Assembly: GCA_963668615.2 (NCBI GenBank)
Contig: CAXXCL010000002.1
Span: 395,558-459,557, forward strand
Direction of reading: 5' to 3'
Source: JAAYPI01 sp963668615
GTDB taxonomy: Bacteria; Bacteroidota; Bacteroidia; Bacteroidales; Paludibacteraceae
Length of the DNA: 64,000 bases
In this document: in pieces, positions 8,612-18,281 of the stretch
How positions within the stretch are numbered: position 1 is the stretch's first letter
How the letters are laid out: each line of letters opens with the position of its first letter
Notes under the pieces: generated by a model
Database searches by the model: none
What the model was told of the DNA's origin: nothing
Seen by the model: the letters and a program-made list of their open reading frames with translations, nothing else
Translations under genes and position numbers: made by a program

Positions 8612-9874
8612 ATGGAGTTAAAAAGAGTTGTAGTGACAGGTCTGGGAGCAGTTACACCAATAGGAAATTCAGTTCCGGAGTTCTGGAAGAATCTTGTTGC
8701 TGGTGTAAGTGGTGCTGGACCTATCACTCATTTCGATGCGTCAAAATTTAAGACACAATTTGCGTGCGAAGTAAAAAACTTTGATCCAAATTTGTATTTT
8801 GACAAGAAAGAAGTTAGAAAACTTGATAGATATGCCCATCTAGCTGTAGCAGCTGCACAAGAAGCTGTCGAAAATAGTGGAATCGATTTAGAAAAAATAG
8901 ATAAGGACGAAGTTGGTGTCATTTTTGCCGCAGGCATTGGTGGTATAGCTACTTTTGAACAAGAAGTAGGTTACTATTATGCACACGAAGAACTTGGACC
9001 TAAATTCAATCCTTTTTTCATTCCTAAAATGATTTCGGACATTGCTGCTGGTCAGATATCTATCAAATATGGTTTTAGAGGTCCGAATTTTTCTACATCA
9101 TCTGCTTGTGCATCTTCAACGAATGCTCTTATTGATGCATTTAACTATATTCGTTTGGGACAAGCAAACGTAATTCTTGCAGGAGGGGCTGAGGCTGCCA
9201 TTACTCCTGGTGGTGTAGGAGGATTTAATGCCCTTACCGCATTGTCGACTCGTAACGATTCGCCAACAACCGCTTCCCGTCCTTTTAGTAAAAGTCGTGA
9301 CGGTTTTGTTATGGGAGAAGGTGCCGGTTGTTTAATTCTTGAGGAATTAGATCATGCATTGGCTCGTGGAGCGAATATTATTTGTGAGATAGTTGGTGGC
9401 GGTTTATCTGCTGATGCTTACCATATAACAGCTACACATCCTGAAGGTCTTGGTGCAATGCTAGTAATGAAAAGGGCATTGAAGGATGCTCATATGCAAC
9501 CTGAAGCTATGGATTACATTAACGTTCATGGAACATCTACACCTGTTGGCGATATTTCAGAAACAAAAGCAATAAAAGAAGTTTTTGGTGACCATGCATA
9601 CAAATTAAATATCAGTTCAACCAAATCAATGACAGGTCACCTTTTAGGTGCTACAGGTGCTGTTGAAGCAATGGTTTGTGCATTGGCTGTTCAAAATGAT
9701 ATTGTTCCTCCAACAATTAATTTTACTGAAGGTGATGAAGATGAAGAAATTGATTATAAACTCAATTTCACATTCAACAAAGCACAGAAACGAACTGTAA
9801 ATGTTGCACTTTCCAATACATTTGGTTTTGGAGGTCATAATGCGAGTGTCATTTTCAAAAAATTCTCCAAGTAA
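8612..9874 (+). CDS. fabF: 3-oxoacyl-ACP synthase II (KAS II)
   Basis: This enzyme elongates acyl-ACP with malonyl-ACP in type II fatty-acid synthesis. The catalytic Cys is near residue 166 in SSACASSTN. The two active-site histidines are in VHGTSTPVGD and SMTGHLLGATGAVEA, and the C-terminal FGFGGHNAS loop is present. The ATG at 8612 (MELKRVVVTGLG) is chosen because the longer frame from 8564 would overlap the end of acpP and adds a sequence unlike the family. The protein is 420 residues, the normal FabF length. Confidence 0.96.
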   Translation: MELKRVVVTGLGAVTPIGNSVPEFWKNLVAGVSGAGPITHFDASKFKTQFACEVKNFDPNLYFDKKEVRKLDRYAHLAVAAAQEAVENSGIDLEKIDKDEVGVIFAAGIGGIATFEQEVGYYYAHEELGPKFNPFFIPKMISDIAAGQISIKYGFRGPNFSTSSACASSTNALIDAFNYIRLGQANVILAGGAEAAITPGGVGGFNALTALSTRNDSPTTASRPFSKSRDGFVMGEGAGCLILEELDHALARGANIICEIVGGGLSADAYHITATHPEGLGAMLVMKRALKDAHMQPEAMDYINVHGTSTPVGDISETKAIKEVFGDHAYKLNISSTKSMTGHLLGATGAVEAMVCALAVQNDIVPPTINFTEGDEDEEIDYKLNFTFNKAQKRTVNVALSNTFGFGGHNASVIFKKFSK

Positions 9875-9899
9875 GAAAAAAATTTAAAATTTTTTATCG

Positions 9900-10733
9900 T
9901 TGATAAAAGCTTTTATAAAAAAAATAAAGGTTCTTTCTTTTCATAGGAAGGAACCTTATTTTGTTTTGAAGGACACCTTAGGATTTACCCCTAACACTAT
10001 AGAATACTACAAGTTAGCCCTACTCCATCGGTCATCTTCGGTAAAAAATGATAAGGGCATCAGTCAAGACAATGAACGTCTTGAATTTTTAGGAGATGCT
10101 ATTCTTAACGCTATTGTATCAGATGTATTATATAACCGCTTTCAAGATAAAAAAGAAGGTTTTCTAACCAATATTCGTTCAAAAATCGTCCAACGAAGTT
10201 CTCTTGATCAATTGGCCTTAGAATTAGGCTTGGACAAATTAATTGTATCCTCCTCTAACAATAATCTGCAACGTGCTTTTCATATTAATGGAAATGCTTT
10301 TGAAGCCTTGATAGGAGCTATTTATTTAGACCAAGGGTACGAAAAATGTAAGGAATTTTTTGAAAAAAAAATATTGGAACAATATATTGATATTGATAAA
10401 ATTGTCAAAAAAGAGAGTAATTTCAAATCAAAATTATTGGAATGGGCTCAAAAAAGGAAATTTAATGCTACCTTCGTACTTACTAATGTCGAATTAGATA
10501 AGGAATCTAACCTACCCGTGTTTTATACAAAAGTTGTTATAGAGACTATTAATGTTGGAAATGGTATTGGAAATAGCAAGAAAGAATCTCAACAAAAAGC
10601 TGCTCGAAATGCTTTGAAAAAAATGAAAAAAAAGGATATTTTAGATAGCATAACTCAAAAAAAAGAAGCACGAATACTTGAGGTTTCTATTTCTCAATCA
10701 GATTCTTCAACAGAAAACCAAATAAAAATATAA
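9900..10733 (+). CDS. rnc: ribonuclease III
   Basis: RNase III cleaves double-stranded RNA in rRNA and mRNA maturation. The catalytic signature NERLEFLGDAILNAIV is near residue 60, followed by the second acidic patch GNAFEALIGAIYLDQGY. A C-terminal double-stranded RNA-binding domain ends in ESQQKAARNALKKM. The start appears to be TTG at 9900, since no ATG lies between it and the conserved domain and the N-terminal length agrees with Bacteroidota homologues. The lysine-rich tail after residue 245 is variable. Its TAA overlaps the ATG of the next gene by one base, so the two are translationally coupled. Confidence 0.94.
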   Translation: MIKAFIKKIKVLSFHRKEPYFVLKDTLGFTPNTIEYYKLALLHRSSSVKNDKGISQDNERLEFLGDAILNAIVSDVLYNRFQDKKEGFLTNIRSKIVQRSSLDQLALELGLDKLIVSSSNNNLQRAFHINGNAFEALIGAIYLDQGYEKCKEFFEKKILEQYIDIDKIVKKESNFKSKLLEWAQKRKFNATFVLTNVELDKESNLPVFYTKVVIETINVGNGIGNSKKESQQKAARNALKKMKKKDILDSITQKKEARILEVSISQSDSSTENQIKI

Positions 10734-12547
10734 TGAATACACAAACAACGCATTTATCTGCCTTGATTTTTGAAAAAGCCAAGCAATACAGTGACAGGGC
10801 AGCGTTACATTATAGAAATGATGCAACAAAAGAATGGATTCCTATTTCTTGGAATGAACTTGCTAAACAAGTTAAGAATATGGGTAAAGCACTTGCATCA
10901 ATCGGTTTACAAGATCAAGAGAATGTAGGAATTTTTTCTCAAAATGTGTGTGAAATAATTGTAGCGGATTTTGCTGTTTTTACAAACCATGCAGTCTCTG
11001 TACCATTGTATGCTACTTCTACGGCTCCTCAAATAGAGTTTATTGTGAATGATGCTGAAATTCAAGTTGTTTTTGTTGGAGATCAATATCAATATGATGT
11101 TACCCTGGAAGTAAAAAAAACATCTAAAACCCTAAAAAAAATTATTGTTATTGATGGTTCTGTTGATTTAAGAAATGATCCTGATAGTATTTATTTTTCG
11201 GATATGCTGAAGTTAGGTGATTCTTGTGACAATGAGAGTGTTATTAAAGAACGAATGGATAAAGCTTCTGAAAATGACTTGGTAAATATTCTTTATACGT
11301 CAGGAACAACCGGGATGCCAAAAGGTGTAACCTTGCACCAATTTAATTACACAGAAGCTATCAGAATTCATAAGATACGATTAGCTAACATTACAGACAA
11401 AGATACTTCTATGAGCTTTCTTCCTATTACACATGTATTTGAACGAGCTTGGACATATCTTTGTTTGGAAAGAGGAATTCAGTTATATGTTAATAAAAAT
11501 GCTGCGGATATACAAAAAACAATATTGGAAGTACGTCCAAATCTTATGTGTACTGTTCCTAGGTATTGGGAAAAGGTTTATGCGGCTATTATCGAAACAA
11601 GAGATGCTTTTTCTCCTATACTGAAAAAAATATTTTCATGGGCTATAAGTGTTGGTAGAAAATATAATATAGACTATGTTCGTTTAAACAAAAAGATTCC
11701 ATTGAATTTAGCGATTAAATACAAAGTTGCGGATAAAATTGTTTTTCAAAAAATTAAAAAAACCGCAGGCATTGAAAATATGATTTTTTTTCCATGTGCA
11801 GGGGCTCGTTTGTCTCCCGAAATAAATGAATTTATGCACAGCCTTGGCATAAATCTTTGTTATGGTTATGGCTTAACGGAATCAACGGCAACAGTTTCTT
11901 GTTATCTAACTGAAAATAAGGAATATATGATTGAATCTGTTGGTAGAATAATGCCGGATGTATCCGTTAAAATATCAGAAGATGGAGAAATCCTTTTGAA
12001 AGGTAGAACAATAACAGCTGGTTATTATAAAAGACCTGATGCAAATCAAGAGGCGTTTTTGGATGGCTGGTTTAAAACTGGAGATGCCGGTTATATCGAT
12101 GAGGACAATAACTTGTATATTACAGATAGAATAAAAGATCTGTTCAAGACTGCAGGAGGAAAATATATTGCTCCCCAAGTTATTGAAAGCTGTTTAAGTG
12201 AACTTAAGTTTGTTGATCAAGTCGCTGTGATAGGCAATCAACGCAAATACGTTACAGCACTTATCGTTCCTCAATTCGAAACATTAAAAATTTATGCTAA
12301 CAACAATAATATAACCTATACATCAAAAGAAGAACTAGTAAAAGATTCCCGTATTATAGAACTTTTTGAAAAATCCATACAAGAAAAAATGGTTGATTTT
12401 GCTAGATTTGAGCAAATTAAACGTTTTACGCTGGTAGCTAAACCTTTTACTATGGAAGATGGTTTATTGACTAATACATTGAAAATTAAGCGGAAAGAAA
12501 TAAATAAATTTTTTGCTACTGAGATTCAAGAGATGTACAACAACTAG
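10733..12547 (+). CDS. long-chain acyl-CoA synthetase (AMP-forming)
   Basis: This 604-residue enzyme activates fatty acids with ATP and CoA. The P-loop YTSGTTGMPKGV is near residue 188. The adenylate-binding YGYGLTESTATVSCY and the hinge region ITDRIKDLFKTAGGKYIAPQ are present. It belongs to the large FadD-like clade found in most Bacteroidota. Its start overlaps the stop of rnc, placing it in the acpP-fabF-rnc operon. A second, shorter and divergent paralogue lies at 26510-28177, so this genome keeps at least two enzymes of this type. Chain-length preference cannot be read from sequence. Confidence 0.93.
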   Translation: MNTQTTHLSALIFEKAKQYSDRAALHYRNDATKEWIPISWNELAKQVKNMGKALASIGLQDQENVGIFSQNVCEIIVADFAVFTNHAVSVPLYATSTAPQIEFIVNDAEIQVVFVGDQYQYDVTLEVKKTSKTLKKIIVIDGSVDLRNDPDSIYFSDMLKLGDSCDNESVIKERMDKASENDLVNILYTSGTTGMPKGVTLHQFNYTEAIRIHKIRLANITDKDTSMSFLPITHVFERAWTYLCLERGIQLYVNKNAADIQKTILEVRPNLMCTVPRYWEKVYAAIIETRDAFSPILKKIFSWAISVGRKYNIDYVRLNKKIPLNLAIKYKVADKIVFQKIKKTAGIENMIFFPCAGARLSPEINEFMHSLGINLCYGYGLTESTATVSCYLTENKEYMIESVGRIMPDVSVKISEDGEILLKGRTITAGYYKRPDANQEAFLDGWFKTGDAGYIDEDNNLYITDRIKDLFKTAGGKYIAPQVIESCLSELKFVDQVAVIGNQRKYVTALIVPQFETLKIYANNNNITYTSKEELVKDSRIIELFEKSIQEKMVDFARFEQIKRFTLVAKPFTMEDGLLTNTLKIKRKEINKFFATEIQEMYNN

Positions 12548-12631
12548 TTTAGACTACGAAACAAAAATACAAATACTATTTTATTCCTTTGAAAATAAAG
12601 TAGTATCTTCGTGAACTTAAAAATAAGCATA

Positions 12632-13739
12632 ATGATAACCATAGAACAGCTAAAAGAGACTTTAGAACGTGTGCAAGCGTTAGGGAGGTACCTTTGACGT
12701 CGATGAAAAAATAATCCAAATCAGAGAAGAAGAAGTCCGCACTCAGGACCCAAACTTTTGGAATGACATAGAAGTTGCTCAAGCCCAAATGAAGAAAATC
12801 AAAGATTTGAAATATTGGGTGGAAGGTTTCAATGAAATCAACAAAGCAGCCGAAGAACTTCAATTAGCATTCGATTTTTATAAGGAAGAAATAATAACGG
12901 AAGAAGATGTAGACAATGCTTATTCATTAGTAATCAAACTATTGGAAGGATTGGAAATGAAAAACATGCTTTCATCCGAAGAAGACCATCTGGGAGCAGT
13001 TTTGAAAATTGTTTCGGGAGCTGGTGGCACAGAAAGTCAAGATTGGGCTTCTATGCTACTTCGTATGTATCAACGTTGGTGCGAACGTCAAGGGTATAAG
13101 TGTGAAATAACCAATTTTCAAGAAGGGGATGAAGCTGGTATCAAAACGTGTACCCTACAAATAGAGGGTGATATGGCCTACGGATATTTGAAAAGTGAAA
13201 ATGGTGTCCATCGTTTGGTTCGTGTCTCTCCTTTTAACGCACAGGGTAAACGTATGACTTCTTTCTCTTCTGTTTTTGTTACCCCCTTGGTGGATGATAC
13301 AATAGAAATTGAAATAAATCCTGCCGACGTCACTTGGGAAACTTTTAGATCAGGTGGTGCTGGTGGTCAAAATGTAAACAAAGTTGAAACTGGTGTTCGT
13401 TTGCGTTATCTGTACAGAGAAACACCGAAAAGTGATCCTGTAGAAATCCTTATTGAAAACACCGAAAGTCGTTCTCAGTTTGGAAATAAAGATAACGCAA
13501 TGAGATTGTTAAAATCTCAGTTATACGAAAAAGAATTAGAAAAACGTCGTGCAGAATCAGCCAAAATTGAGGGGGCAAAAAAGAAAATTGAATGGGGTTC
13601 ACAAATACGGAGCTATGTATTCGACGACCGTCGAGTAAAAGACCATCGAACAAATTATCAAACTTCTGATGTCCAAAATGTTATGGATGGAGGGATAGAT
13701 GAGTTTATTAAAGCATATCTAATGGAATTTTCAGATTAA
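12632..13739 (+). CDS. prfB: peptide chain release factor 2, programmed +1 frameshift
   Basis: RF2 recognises UGA and UAA stop codons and triggers peptide release. Translation starts at ATG 12632 and reads 21 codons to CTT (12692-12694), then meets an in-frame TGA (12695-12697). A +1 shift, skipping T at 12695, continues as GAC GTC GAT through to the stop at 13739, giving about 368 residues. The shift site CTT TGA C is preceded by a Shine-Dalgarno-like AGGGAGG (12682-12688), as in the classical RF2 autoregulation site. The catalytic GGQ is near residue 244, and the stop-codon-recognition SPF is in RVSPFNAQGKR. The gene is intact: the apparent break is recoding, not a mutation. Confidence 0.96.
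12682..12698 (+). promoter_or_regulatory. RF2 programmed +1 frameshift site
   Basis: This site contains a Shine-Dalgarno-like AGGGAGG, a short spacer and the slippery CTT TGA C. Low RF2 lets ribosomes pause at UGA and slip +1, raising RF2 synthesis. The arrangement is visible directly; the feedback mechanism is established for RF2 in other bacteria. Confidence 0.93.
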
Positions 13740-13766
13740 AAATCAAATAACAATATTAAATATATA

Positions 13767-15503
13767 ATGAGCACAAACCAATTGAACGAACAAGAGCTGT
13801 TTCGTCGTCAAAGTTTAGAGCAAATGCGTGCATTGGGAATAAATCCTTACCCCGCAGAAGAATATTTAGTGAATGCTTATTCTACAGAAATTAGAGAAAA
13901 TTTCAAGGAAGAAGAACGCAGAGAAGTTTCTGTTGCCGGCAGAATTATGAGTCGGCGTATTATGGGAAAAGCTTCTTTTATTGAACTGCAAGACTCAAAA
14001 GGAAGAATACAGGTATACGTTTCTAGAGACGAAATTTGTCCCAATGAAGAGGATAAAGAACTCTACAATACTGTCTTCAAGAAACTATTAGATATCGGTG
14101 ATTTTATTGGTATAAAAGGTTATGTTTTCCGCACACAAATGGGAGAAATTTCTGTACACGCCTCGGATCTTACCGTTTTAGCCAAATCTCTTCGCCCCTT
14201 GCCTATCGTAAAAGTCAAAGATGGAGTAACATATGATGCGTTTACTGATCCTGAAAATAGATACCGTCAACGTTATGTGGACTTATTGGTTAATGATAAC
14301 ATAAAAGATATATTTTTAAAACGTACCAAAGTATTTAATTCGATGCGCGAATTTATAAACCAACACGGCTATACGGAGGTAGATACACCTGTTCTTCAAC
14401 CTATTCCGGGAGGAGCTACAGCCCGTCCGTTTATTACACATCATAATGCTTTAGACATCCCTCTTTATTTACGTATAGCAGATGAATTGTATTTAAAAAG
14501 GCTTATTGTAGGTGGTTTTGAAGGTGTTTATGAATTTTCTCGTAACTTCAGAAATGAAGGAATGGATAGAACTCATAACCCCGAATTTACTGTAATGGAA
14601 TTGTATGTTTCATACAAAGATTACAATTGGATGATGGATTTTACAGAACGTATGTTAGAAAAAATATGCTTAGATGTAAATGGCACAACTGAAGTTCCAA
14701 TGGGAGATAAAATCATTAGTTTTAAAGCCCCTTATAAGAGAATTTCAATGATTGATTCAATTAAAGAACATACTGGAGTTGATATTACAGGAAAAGATGA
14801 GAACGAACTTCGTGAAATTTGTCAACAGATTGGTATTCAAATAGATGAAACAATGGGGAAAGGAAAACTCATTGACGAAATTTTCGGAGAAAAATGTGAA
14901 GGAAATTATGTACAACCTACTTTCATTACAGATTATCCAGTCGAAATGTCTCCTCTAACAAAGAAACACCGTTCTAAAAAAGGTTTAACAGAACGTTTCG
15001 AATTAATGGTAAATGGAAAAGAATTGGCTAATGCTTATTCCGAATTAAATGACCCTATTGACCAAAGAGAACGTTTTGAAGAACAGTTACGGTTGAGTGA
15101 AAAAGGTGATGATGAAGCCATGTTTATTGATCAGGATTTCTTGCGTGCAATGGAATACGGAATGCCTCCTATGTCAGGTATTGGTATTGGAATGGACCGC
15201 TTGGTGATGACGATGACCAACCAAAATACAATACAAGAGGTATTATTGTTTCCACAAATGCGTCCGGAGAAAATTCAAAAGAAAGATTCTCCGGAAAAAT
15301 TTATAGAATTGGGAATTTCTGAAGAATGGGTAAATGTTATTTTCAAATCAGGAATTACGACTTTGAAAGAGCTTGCTAAAAATTCTGACACAAAGTTACA
15401 TCCAATTCTTTGTGGCTTGAACAAAAAAAACAAACTAGGTTTACAAAATCCAACCGTTGAAGAAATAGCTATCTGGATACAAAAAGCCGGAACAAATAGT
15501 TAA
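13767..15503 (+). CDS. lysS: lysyl-tRNA synthetase (class II)
   Basis: This 578-residue class II synthetase charges tRNA-Lys. It has an N-terminal OB anticodon-binding fold (VAGRIMSRRIMGKASFIELQD) and class II motif 1 near TPVLQPIPGGATARPF. Motif 2 is FRNEGMDRTHNPEFT, and motif 3 is PPMSGIGIGMDRLVM. A C-terminal extension of about 70 residues (after FPQMRPE) is typical of Bacteroidota LysS. It sits 27 nt after prfB and 38 nt before gpsA in a conserved cluster. Confidence 0.97.
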   Translation: MSTNQLNEQELFRRQSLEQMRALGINPYPAEEYLVNAYSTEIRENFKEEERREVSVAGRIMSRRIMGKASFIELQDSKGRIQVYVSRDEICPNEEDKELYNTVFKKLLDIGDFIGIKGYVFRTQMGEISVHASDLTVLAKSLRPLPIVKVKDGVTYDAFTDPENRYRQRYVDLLVNDNIKDIFLKRTKVFNSMREFINQHGYTEVDTPVLQPIPGGATARPFITHHNALDIPLYLRIADELYLKRLIVGGFEGVYEFSRNFRNEGMDRTHNPEFTVMELYVSYKDYNWMMDFTERMLEKICLDVNGTTEVPMGDKIISFKAPYKRISMIDSIKEHTGVDITGKDENELREICQQIGIQIDETMGKGKLIDEIFGEKCEGNYVQPTFITDYPVEMSPLTKKHRSKKGLTERFELMVNGKELANAYSELNDPIDQRERFEEQLRLSEKGDDEAMFIDQDFLRAMEYGMPPMSGIGIGMDRLVMTMTNQNTIQEVLLFPQMRPEKIQKKDSPEKFIELGISEEWVNVIFKSGITTLKELAKNSDTKLHPILCGLNKKNKLGLQNPTVEEIAIWIQKAGTNS

Positions 15504-15541
15504 TTACTAAAAATCTAGGTATTAATCTTATTTATTAGAAG

Positions 15542-16537
15542 ATGATTAAAGAAAAGGTTTGTATAATGGGAGGAGGCAGTTGGGCAACTGCTTTGGCAAA
15601 AATAGCTATGGCCAATGGAGATAGAATCAATTGGTATATGCGACGTCCTGACCAAATAGAACAATTTAAACTCCTTGGGCATAATCCCTCTTACCTCAAT
15701 GGGATTCGGTTCAACTTAAAAAAAATCAAATTTTACTCAAACATAAATTTAGCTGCGAAGAACTCTGATATTTTAATTTTTGCAACCCCTTCTCCTTTTT
15801 TAAAACAGCATTTACATAAATTGACGGGGTCTTTGGAAAATAAAATCATAGTTTCTGCAATCAAAGGAATTGTGCCCGATGAAAACATGATTGTTAGCGA
15901 ATATTTTCAAAAGTTTTATCAAGTAAAAGAAGAAAATATTGCTGTCATAGCGGGACCTTGTCATGCAGAAGAAGTTGCATTGGAAAAACTTTCTTACCTT
16001 ACGATAGCTTGTAGTAATCCGGAACTTGCTGAAAAACTTGGAAAAAGATTGTCGAATTGTTATCTGAGAACAGCCATTACCACAGATGTTTACGGAATAG
16101 AGTATTCTTCGGTTTTGAAAAATGTATATGCCATAGCTGCCGGTATTTGCCATGGACTTAAATATGGGGATAACTTTCAGGCGGTTCTTGTTTCAAATAG
16201 CATACGTGAAATAAATAGATTTGTAAGCAAAATCAGTTCTCAAGAAGGACGAGATACTCAAGATTCTGCTTACTTAGGAGATTTATTAGTTACTTCATAT
16301 TCCAAATTTAGCCGTAATAGAACTTTTGGAACCATGATTGGCAAAGGCTATTCTGTAAAAACTTCGCAAGTGGAAATGGAGATGATAGCAGAAGGTTATT
16401 ATGGGACAAAATGTATTAAAGAAATAAATGAAAAATACAATGTAAATATGCCCATATTGGATGCTGTTTATAACATTTTGTATGAACGTATTGCTCCTTC
16501 AATAGAAATTAAATTATTAACAGAAAAAATAAGTTAA
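15542..16537 (+). CDS. gpsA: NAD(P)H-dependent glycerol-3-phosphate dehydrogenase
   Basis: This 331-residue enzyme reduces dihydroxyacetone phosphate to sn-glycerol 3-phosphate for phospholipid synthesis. The N-terminal Rossmann motif is MGGGSWATALAKIA. The mid-region AGPCHAEEVA and YSSVLKNVYAIAAGICHGLKYGDN contain the catalytic Lys. The family block GDLLVTSYSKFSRNRTFG is intact. Its stop is 2 nt from the pgi start, which suggests coupled expression. Confidence 0.96.
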   Translation: MIKEKVCIMGGGSWATALAKIAMANGDRINWYMRRPDQIEQFKLLGHNPSYLNGIRFNLKKIKFYSNINLAAKNSDILIFATPSPFLKQHLHKLTGSLENKIIVSAIKGIVPDENMIVSEYFQKFYQVKEENIAVIAGPCHAEEVALEKLSYLTIACSNPELAEKLGKRLSNCYLRTAITTDVYGIEYSSVLKNVYAIAAGICHGLKYGDNFQAVLVSNSIREINRFVSKISSQEGRDTQDSAYLGDLLVTSYSKFSRNRTFGTMIGKGYSVKTSQVEMEMIAEGYYGTKCIKEINEKYNVNMPILDAVYNILYERIAPSIEIKLLTEKIS

Positions 16538-16539
16538 AA

Positions 16540-17883
16540 ATGGAAAACATTAAATTAATAATAGACAATAGTCTTAAGTTTATTTCAGAGCAAAATATCA
16601 GTGCTTATGAAACAAAGGTAAAAGAATATAATACCATGTTACATAATGGTACAGGAAAAGGAAATGACTTCTTAGGTTGGTTAACACTTCCCTCCTCTAT
16701 AACTCCTGAATTTATTGCTGATATAGAAAAAACAGCTGCTCAATTGAGAGCTACTTGCGAAGTAATAATTGTTGCAGGAATCGGAGGTAGCTATTTGGGA
16801 GCAAAAGCCGTTATTGATGCTTTGTCAAACAGTTTTACTTGGTTGCAAAAAAAACAAGGTTCTCCGGTTATTATCTACGCAGGAAACAATATCGGAGAAG
16901 ATTATTTGTCAGAATTAACAGAATACCTTTCTGATAAAGATTTCGGAATAATTAATATCTCAAAATCAGGAACTACAACAGAAACGGCTCTTGCTTTTCG
17001 TTTATTGAAAACACAATTGGAAAAACAAGTAGGCAAAGAAAAAGCACGCAAGCAAATAGTTGCTATTACAGACCAAACCAAAGGAGCTTTGCGTAAATTA
17101 GCAACGCAAGAAGGTTATAAAACATATGTTATTCCTGATAATGTAGGTGGACGTTTTTCTGTGTTGACTCCTGTTGGTTTGCTTCCTATTGCAGTTGCAG
17201 GTTTTGACGTTGCTTCTTTAGTTGAAGGAGCAAAATCAATGGAAATTTTATGTGGATTAAATACTCCTTTTGCCAAAAACCCTGCTGCTATATATGCTGC
17301 AACTCGTAATGAACTTTACAAAAATGGTAAGAAAATAGAAATCTTGGTAAACTTTCAACCAAAACTCCACTTCTTTGCAGAATGGTGGAAACAACTTTAC
17401 GGAGAAAGTGAAGGAAAAAATACTAAAGGAATTTTTCCTGCGGCTGTAGACTTCTCAACAGACTTACACTCTATGGGTCAGTGGATTCAAGAAGGTGAAA
17501 GAACAATATTTGAAACGGTAATTTCTGTCAAGACTCCAAACAAAAAGCTTGAAGTGCCTATGGATAAAGAAAATCTCGATGGATTAAACTTTTTGGCTGG
17601 TAAACGTGTGGATGCAGTAAATAAAATGGCAGAATTGGGAACCATGTTGGCTCATGTTGATGGTGGTGTTCCAAATTTAAAAATCGAAGTACCTGTTCTT
17701 AATGAATACTATATTGGACAATTAATTTATTTCTTTGAAAAAGCCTGTGGTATTAGCGGCTATATACTTGGTGTAAATCCATTTGACCAACCTGGTGTTG
17801 AAGCATATAAGAAAAATATGTTTGCTTTACTTGAAAAGCCTGGGTATGAAACTGAAACAAAAGCAATTAAAGCCAGATTATAA
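16540..17883 (+). CDS. pgi: glucose-6-phosphate isomerase
   Basis: This 447-residue isomerase interconverts glucose 6-phosphate and fructose 6-phosphate. The sugar-phosphate-binding motifs IVAGIGGSYLGAKAVI and NISKSGTTTETALAF are present. The catalytic block GGRFSVLTPVGLLPIAVAG, the Glu in QLYGESEGKN and the C-terminal FDQPGVEAYKKNMF follow. The length is that of the short bacterial (Bacillus-like) PGI form. It is the last gene of the prfB-lysS-gpsA-pgi run and is followed by a terminator at 17907-17946. Confidence 0.97.
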   Translation: MENIKLIIDNSLKFISEQNISAYETKVKEYNTMLHNGTGKGNDFLGWLTLPSSITPEFIADIEKTAAQLRATCEVIIVAGIGGSYLGAKAVIDALSNSFTWLQKKQGSPVIIYAGNNIGEDYLSELTEYLSDKDFGIINISKSGTTTETALAFRLLKTQLEKQVGKEKARKQIVAITDQTKGALRKLATQEGYKTYVIPDNVGGRFSVLTPVGLLPIAVAGFDVASLVEGAKSMEILCGLNTPFAKNPAAIYAATRNELYKNGKKIEILVNFQPKLHFFAEWWKQLYGESEGKNTKGIFPAAVDFSTDLHSMGQWIQEGERTIFETVISVKTPNKKLEVPMDKENLDGLNFLAGKRVDAVNKMAELGTMLAHVDGGVPNLKIEVPVLNEYYIGQLIYFFEKACGISGYILGVNPFDQPGVEAYKKNMFALLEKPGYETETKAIKARL

Positions 17884-17906
17884 GATCTATTATACTATAA
17901 AATGAT

Positions 17907-17946
17907 AAAAAAGGGGAAGGCTTATTTATTTACCCTTCCCTTTTTT
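17907..17946 (+). terminator. intrinsic terminator after pgi
   Basis: GGGAAGG (17914-17920) pairs with CCTTCCC (17934-17940), flanked by one G-T pair and A-T pairs. A run of six T follows. It ends the prfB-to-pgi operon. Confidence 0.8.
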
Positions 17947-17969
17947 ATTGAAAAAAACAGATAAAAGAG

Positions 17970-18000
17970 TTTGAAAAATAAAATAAATAAATTACCTTTG
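17970..18000 (+). promoter_or_regulatory. predicted promoter of the tRNA-Val pair
   Basis: TTTG (17970-17973), a 19-nt spacer and TACCTTTG (17993-18000) form a perfect match to the Bacteroidota consensus. It lies 23 nt before the first tRNA. Confidence 0.85.
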
Positions 18001-18023
18001 CAACACTTTTGAGGAGACAAGAA

Positions 18024-18098
18024 GGGCGTTTAGCTCAGCTGGTTCAGAGCATCTGCCTTACAAGCAGAGGGTCGGCGGTTCGAACCCGTCAACGCCCA
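18024..18098 (+). tRNA. tRNA-Val (anticodon TAC), copy 1
   Basis: This is a 75-nt cloverleaf. The acceptor stem GGGCGTT pairs with AACGCCC, the anticodon stem TCTGC pairs with GCAGA, and the loop CTTACAA gives anticodon TAC (Val). The T arm has the standard TTCGAAC. The CCA is not encoded (the 3' flank reads A then CA). Confidence 0.96.
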
Positions 18099-18137
18099 CA
18101 GTTCTTAAGAATTCTTCTTTACCCTTAAAGTATTATT

Positions 18138-18212
18138 GGGCGTTTAGCTCAGCTGGTTCAGAGCATCTGCCTTACAAGCAGAGGGTCGGCGGTTCGAACC
18201 CGTCAACGCCCA
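18138..18212 (+). tRNA. tRNA-Val (anticodon TAC), copy 2
   Basis: This is identical to the copy at 18024-18098 across all 75 nt and 39 nt downstream of it, which indicates a recent tandem duplication or gene conversion. Both are transcribed from the promoter at 17970-18000 and end at the hairpin that follows. Confidence 0.96.
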
Positions 18213-18215
18213 CAT

Positions 18216-18243
18216 AAAGATTGTCAAACGACAATCTTTTTTT
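18216..18243 (+). terminator. intrinsic terminator after tRNA-Val pair
   Basis: AAAGATTGTC (18216-18225) pairs perfectly with GACAATCTTT across a 4-nt loop, followed by more T residues. It starts 4 nt after the second tRNA. Confidence 0.88.
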
Positions 18244-18281
18244 GTTTAAAGAATACATCTGGTTTACTATCCCATACGAAA

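Noticed and set aside
12695..12697. An in-frame stop making prfB a pseudogene
   Set aside because: The context CTT TGA C with an upstream AGGGAGG is the well-known programmed frameshift of RF2, and the rest of the gene is intact.
18024..18212. tRNA-Val pair as an attachment site for an integrated element
   Set aside because: No integrase and no foreign-looking segment between or beside the copies; only normal tandem tRNA genes.
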